This document shows, one piece after another, positions 60,669 through 64,000 of a DNA stretch of 64,000 nucleotides. This DNA is from Mycolicibacterium bacteremicum (GTDB lineage: Bacteria; Actinomycetota; Actinomycetes; Mycobacteriales; Mycobacteriaceae), in contig NZ_MVHJ01000002.1 in NCBI RefSeq assembly GCF_002086115.1, positions 186,001-250,000 of the forward strand, in the 5' to 3' direction. Under the pieces are notes generated by a model, which saw only the letters and a list, made by a program, of their open reading frames with translations, was not told the origin of the DNA and did not search any database. The position numbers and the translations under genes are program-made. Within the stretch, counting starts at the first letter, position 1. Each line of letters starts with the position of its first letter.

Positions 60669-61844
60669 ATGGCCCGTGATACCTGGTTCGAGACCGTTGC
60701 CATCGCCCAACAGCGTGCGAAGAAACGGCTGCCGCGTTCTGCGTACTCGTCGTTGATCTCGGCGAGCGAGAAGGGCATCTCGGTCTCTGACAATGTCGAG
60801 GCCTTCTCCGAACTGGGCTTTGCCCCGCATGTCATCGGTGCCACCGAGAAGCGCGAGATGGCCACGACGGTGCTGGGTCAGGACATTTCGATGCCTGTCG
60901 TCATCTCACCGACCGGTGTGCAGGCGGTCGACCCCGACGGCGAGGTGGCCGTCGCCCGGGCTGCGGCCGCCCGCGGGACCGCGATGGGGTTGTCCTCCTT
61001 CGCCAGCAAACCGATGGAGGATGTCACCGCCGTCAACGACAAGATCTTTTTCCAGATCTACTGGCTGGGCAGCCGCGACGACATCCTGGCGCGCATGGAG
61101 CGGGCCCGGGCTGCCGGCGCCAAGGGCCTGATCCTGACCACGGACTGGAGCTTCTCCCACGGCCGGGACTGGGGCAGCCCCAAGATCCCGGAGCAGATGG
61201 ATCTCAAGACCATGATCAAGATGAGCCCGGAGGTCATCACCAAGCCGCGCTGGTTCTTCAGCTTCGCCAAGACACTGCGCCCGCCGGACCTGCGGGTGCC
61301 TAACCAGGGTCGCCGCGGGGAGCCGGGTCCGACCTTCTTCGAGGCCTATGGCCAGTGGATGGGCACCCCGCCGCCGACCTGGGAGGACGTCGCGTGGCTG
61401 CGTGAGCAGTGGGGTGGTCCGTTCCTGCTCAAGGGCATGGTCCGCGTGGATGACGCCAAACGGGCTGTGGACGCCGGGGTTTCGGCGATCACGGTGTCAA
61501 ACCATGGTGGCAACAACCTGGATTCGACCCCGGCGGCGATCCGCTGCCTGCCCGCCATCGCCGATGCCGTGGGCGATCAGGTGGAGGTGCTGCTCGATGG
61601 CGGCATCCGCCGTGGCAGCGACGTCGTGAAGGCGGTGGCGCTCGGTGCGCGCGCCGTGCTGATCGGGCGCGCCTACCTGTGGGGCCTGGCGGCCAACGGC
61701 CAAGCAGGTGTCGAGAACGTGCTCGACATCCTGTCCGGCGGCATCGACTCCGCACTGCGTGGGCTGGGCAAGTCCTCCATCCACGACCTGAACCGCGATG
61801 ACGTCCTGATCCCGGAGGGCTTCACCCGTACGCTCGGTGTCTGA
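60669..61844 (+). CDS. mftD: Mycofactocin FMN-dependent oxidase/dehydrogenase
   Basis: A 391-residue FMN alpha-hydroxy-acid oxidase/lactate-dehydrogenase-like enzyme (LldD1 family). The family signature is VSNHGGNNLDSTPAAIRCLPAI near residue 276, with the catalytic His and Arg, and the FMN loop VLLDGGIRRGSDVVKAVALGARAVLIGR near residue 311. In mycofactocin synthesis MftD oxidises the AHDP intermediate to pre-mycofactocin. Starts 5 bp after the mftC stop. Confidence 0.95.
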   Translation: MARDTWFETVAIAQQRAKKRLPRSAYSSLISASEKGISVSDNVEAFSELGFAPHVIGATEKREMATTVLGQDISMPVVISPTGVQAVDPDGEVAVARAAAARGTAMGLSSFASKPMEDVTAVNDKIFFQIYWLGSRDDILARMERARAAGAKGLILTTDWSFSHGRDWGSPKIPEQMDLKTMIKMSPEVITKPRWFFSFAKTLRPPDLRVPNQGRRGEPGPTFFEAYGQWMGTPPPTWEDVAWLREQWGGPFLLKGMVRVDDAKRAVDAGVSAITVSNHGGNNLDSTPAAIRCLPAIADAVGDQVEVLLDGGIRRGSDVVKAVALGARAVLIGRAYLWGLAANGQAGVENVLDILSGGIDSALRGLGKSSIHDLNRDDVLIPEGFTRTLGV

Positions 61845-61964
61845 CAGCCACTGCCGTGTTGAAACGTACGTGACTCGCGTGACAGACGTGACCGGGTGTC
61901 CACCGACCGGGTGACATCGCCGAAATCATTTGCGTCCCATGCGCCAACAACCGGCGCACGCCAG

Positions 61965-62708
61965 GTGAATTCGGCCTACCATCGGCGGGTGGCTTCACCC
62001 GCCGAACTCGGCAACGCGACGTCGACCGGACTGATCGATGGCGCATCGGATGACAAGCCGACACTGATCGTCCCGCTCGGCTCGACCGAGCAGCACGGCC
62101 CGCACCTGCCGCTGGACACCGACACCCGCATCGCGACGGCAGTCGGGCGCGCGGTGGCGGCCCGGTTCGGCGACGGATGGCTGCTGGCGCCGGCGCTGCA
62201 CTATGGCGCCAGCGGTGAACACGAGGGGTTCGGCGGCACCATCTCGATCGGCACCACGGTGTTGCAGCTACTCCTGATCGAGTACGGCCGGTCGGCCTGC
62301 AACTGGGCCCGCCGCGTGGTTTTCGTCAACGGGCACGGCGGCAATGTCGATGCGCTGGCCGGGGCGGTGGCACTGCTGCGGACCGAGGGACGCGATGCCG
62401 GCTGGTGTTCGTGCAGCGTCGCCGGGGCCGACGCACATGCCGGTCATACCGAAACATCGGTATTGCTACATATTTCACCCGGTGACGTGCGCCGTGACGC
62501 CCAGGTGGCCGGTAATCGCGCGCCGCTGTCGGAGATCATGCCGGCCATGCGCGCCGGCGGGGTCGCGGCCGTCAGCGCCGTGGGTGTGCTCGGCGATGCG
62601 ACGACGGCTACGGCGGCCGATGGTGCACGGTACTTTGCCGCTATGGTCGACGGGTGTGCCCGCAAAGTGGCGGACTGGGCACCGAACGGACGGGGGATGC
62701 TCACATGA
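61965..62708 (+). CDS. mftE: Mycofactocin peptidase (creatininase family)
   Basis: A 247-residue creatininase-fold metallopeptidase from GTG 61965 ([16 protein letters not shown]), chosen because the preceding in-frame residues do not resemble family members. Metal ligands are in [27 protein letters not shown] and NGHGGNVD. MftE cleaves the leader from modified MftA, releasing the Val-Tyr-derived core (AHDP) for MftD. A TetR-like operator is not evident. Followed by mftF with an overlapping stop. Confidence 0.93.
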   Translation: MNSAYHRRVASPAELGNATSTGLIDGASDDKPTLIVPLGSTEQHGPHLPLDTDTRIATAVGRAVAARFGDGWLLAPALHYGASGEHEGFGGTISIGTTVLQLLLIEYGRSACNWARRVVFVNGHGGNVDALAGAVALLRTEGRDAGWCSCSVAGADAHAGHTETSVLLHISPGDVRRDAQVAGNRAPLSEIMPAMRAGGVAAVSAVGVLGDATTATAADGARYFAAMVDGCARKVADWAPNGRGMLT

Positions 62709-64000
62709 CCGGGCCGCGGCTACCGGACGGATTCGTCGTCCAGGTCGACCGGCGGGTCAAGGTGCTCGGCGCCGGGTCGGCGCTGCTGGGTGGCTCCCCG
62801 ACCCGGCTGCTGCGGCTCGCGCCGGTGGCCCAGACCATGCTCGACGGCGGCCGCCTCGAGGTCAACGATGCGCTGTCGGCACAGCTGGCACGCACCCTGC
62901 TCGACGCCACGGTGGCACACCCGCGCCCGGCCAGCGGGCCGTCGCACCACGACGTGACCGTCGTTGTCCCGGTGCGGGACAACATTTTCGGTGTTGCCAG
63001 GTTGGTGCGGTCACTGCGCGACATGCAGGTCGTGGTGGTCGACGACGGGTCCGCGATACCCATCACCGAAGCCGACTTCGACGGGGTGCACTGTGCGGTG
63101 CGGGTGGTGCGGCACGACCGGAGCCGCGGTCCGGCCGCTGCCCGCAACACCGGCATGCGGGCCTGTGTCACCGACTTCGTGGCCTTCCTGGACTCCGACG
63201 TGGTGCCGCGGCGCGGATGGCTGGAAGCATTGCTCGGCCATTTCTGCGACCCGGCCGTGGCGCTGGTGGCCCCGCGCATCGTCAGCCTGCGCGAGCCGGA
63301 GAATCTGGTAGCCCGCTACGAGGCGGTGCGGTCCTCGCTCGATCTGGGGATGCGGGAGGCCCCGGTGATCCCGTTGGGTCCGGTGGCCTACGTGCCCAGC
63401 GCGGCGATCATCTGTCGCCGCAGTGCCCTGGTGGACGTCGGTGGTTTCGATGAGACGCTGAGATCGGGGGAGGACGTCGACCTGTGCTGGCGGCTGGTCG
63501 AGGCCGGTGCTCGGTTGCGCTACGAGCCGATCGCGCTGGTCGGCCACGATCACCGCACCCAGCTGCGGGAGTGGTTTGCCCGCAAGGCCTTCTACGGCGA
63601 ATCCGCCGCGCCGCTGTCGGTCCGGCACCCGGGCAAGACGGCGCCGATGGTGGTGTCGCGCTGGATGCTGCTGCTGTGGACGCTGGCGGCGACGGGCTCG
63701 ACGTTCGGCTACTTCGCGGCCGCTGTCATCGCCGTACTGTTCGGCCGCCGCATCGCCAACTCGCTGGAGACGGTCGAGCCGCAGCCCCGTGAGGTGGCGA
63801 CCATGACCCTGCGCGGAGTGTGGTTCGCCGCCCTGCAGGTCGCCTCGGCGATCTGTCGGCACTACTGGCCGGTCGCACTCCTGGCGGGTCTGCTGTTCCG
63901 CCGATGCCGGCGGGTGGTGTTCGCCGCGGCGGTTCTGGACGGCCTGGTGGACTGGGCGGGCCGGCACAACAGCATCCCGGCCGATACCCACCGGGTAGGA
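62705..64000 (+). CDS. mftF: Mycofactocin glycosyltransferase (partial, cut by window end)
   Basis: ATG 62705 overlaps the mftE stop (ATGA); at least 432 residues lie in the window, the C-terminus is beyond it. GT2-family motifs: [45 protein letters not shown] (DxD-type Asp pair), then [21 protein letters not shown]-terminal membrane region ([15 protein letters not shown] onward) follows. The enzyme attaches beta-1,4-glucose units to mycofactocin. Confidence 0.92.
   Translation, partial: MTGPRLPDGFVVQVDRRVKVLGAGSALLGGSPTRLLRLAPVAQTMLDGGRLEVNDALSAQLARTLLDATVAHPRPASGPSHHDVTVVVPVRDNIFGVARLVRSLRDMQVVVVDDGSAIPITEADFDGVHCAVRVVRHDRSRGPAAARNTGMRACVTDFVAFLDSDVVPRRGWLEALLGHFCDPAVALVAPRIVSLREPENLVARYEAVRSSLDLGMREAPVIPLGPVAYVPSAAIICRRSALVDVGGFDETLRSGEDVDLCWRLVEAGARLRYEPIALVGHDHRTQLREWFARKAFYGESAAPLSVRHPGKTAPMVVSRWMLLLWTLAATGSTFGYFAAAVIAVLFGRRIANSLETVEPQPREVATMTLRGVWFAALQVASAICRHYWPVALLAGLLFRRCRRVVFAAAVLDGLVDWAGRHNSIPADTHRVG

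Overview
The window is a high-G+C actinobacterial chromosome segment, almost certainly from a rapidly growing, non-tuberculous mycobacterium (Mycolicibacterium type). Gene content and order follow the Mycobacterium tuberculosis Rv0642c-Rv0696 region: mycolic acid methyltransferases, lipG, an ABC1 kinase-like protein, a GH38 alpha-mannosidase and ROK kinase, rplJ-rplL, mkl/mceG, rpoB-rpoC, endonuclease IV, fadE8-echA4-paaX-echA5, a TetR regulator, rpsL-rpsG-fusA-tuf and finally the mycofactocin (mft) cluster. Assignments rest on reading motifs and remembered families; no database search was run.

Layout: 1-7.5 kb holds a partial gene, a secreted protein, a membrane-anchored EEP-family enzyme, two mycolate methyltransferases, lipG, the ABC1 protein and an MpaB-like oxygenase. 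7.6-11.3 kb is accessory: a TetR gene, a single-gene DUF559 (Vsr-like) unit bounded by hairpins, and a WYL regulator divergent from two DinB genes. 11.4-17 kb holds a glycan-degradation operon (GH38, small protein, ROK kinase). 17-27.4 kb is the ribosomal and RNA polymerase core with its leader, attenuator and terminators. 27.5-28.4 kb is a second DUF559 unit. 28.5-39.7 kb has a cation exchanger, endonuclease IV, PAP2-like protein, fatty-acid genes, a VanX-like dipeptidase between two DUF3060 proteins and two DUF3558 lipoproteins. 39.8-44.4 kb is the str operon. 44.5-47.4 kb is an A+T-rich island with one long gene, a caspase-like protease fused to a protein kinase. 47.4-51.5 kb holds a response regulator, a double histidine kinase and a SHOCT protein. 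51.5-64 kb is the mycofactocin locus, into which arginine/ornithine genes (rocD, ddaH, asnC) and an ECF sigma/VOC pair are interleaved. mftF runs off the window end.

Three things stand out. First is the caspase-kinase fusion island directly after tuf: foreign base composition, both protease residues intact, most kinase motifs intact, one altered (DFG to DFD). It looks like an undescribed effector or defence-type protein. Second are two paralogous DUF559 endonuclease-like genes. Each is flanked by its own gene-specific inverted repeats, and the stop codon lies inside the repeat in both. This resembles the REP/RAYT arrangement but with a PD-(D/E)XK-like protein. Third are other orphan palindromes, including a 50-bp pair in opposite orientation around the ECF/VOC genes, that may belong to the same kind of repeat.
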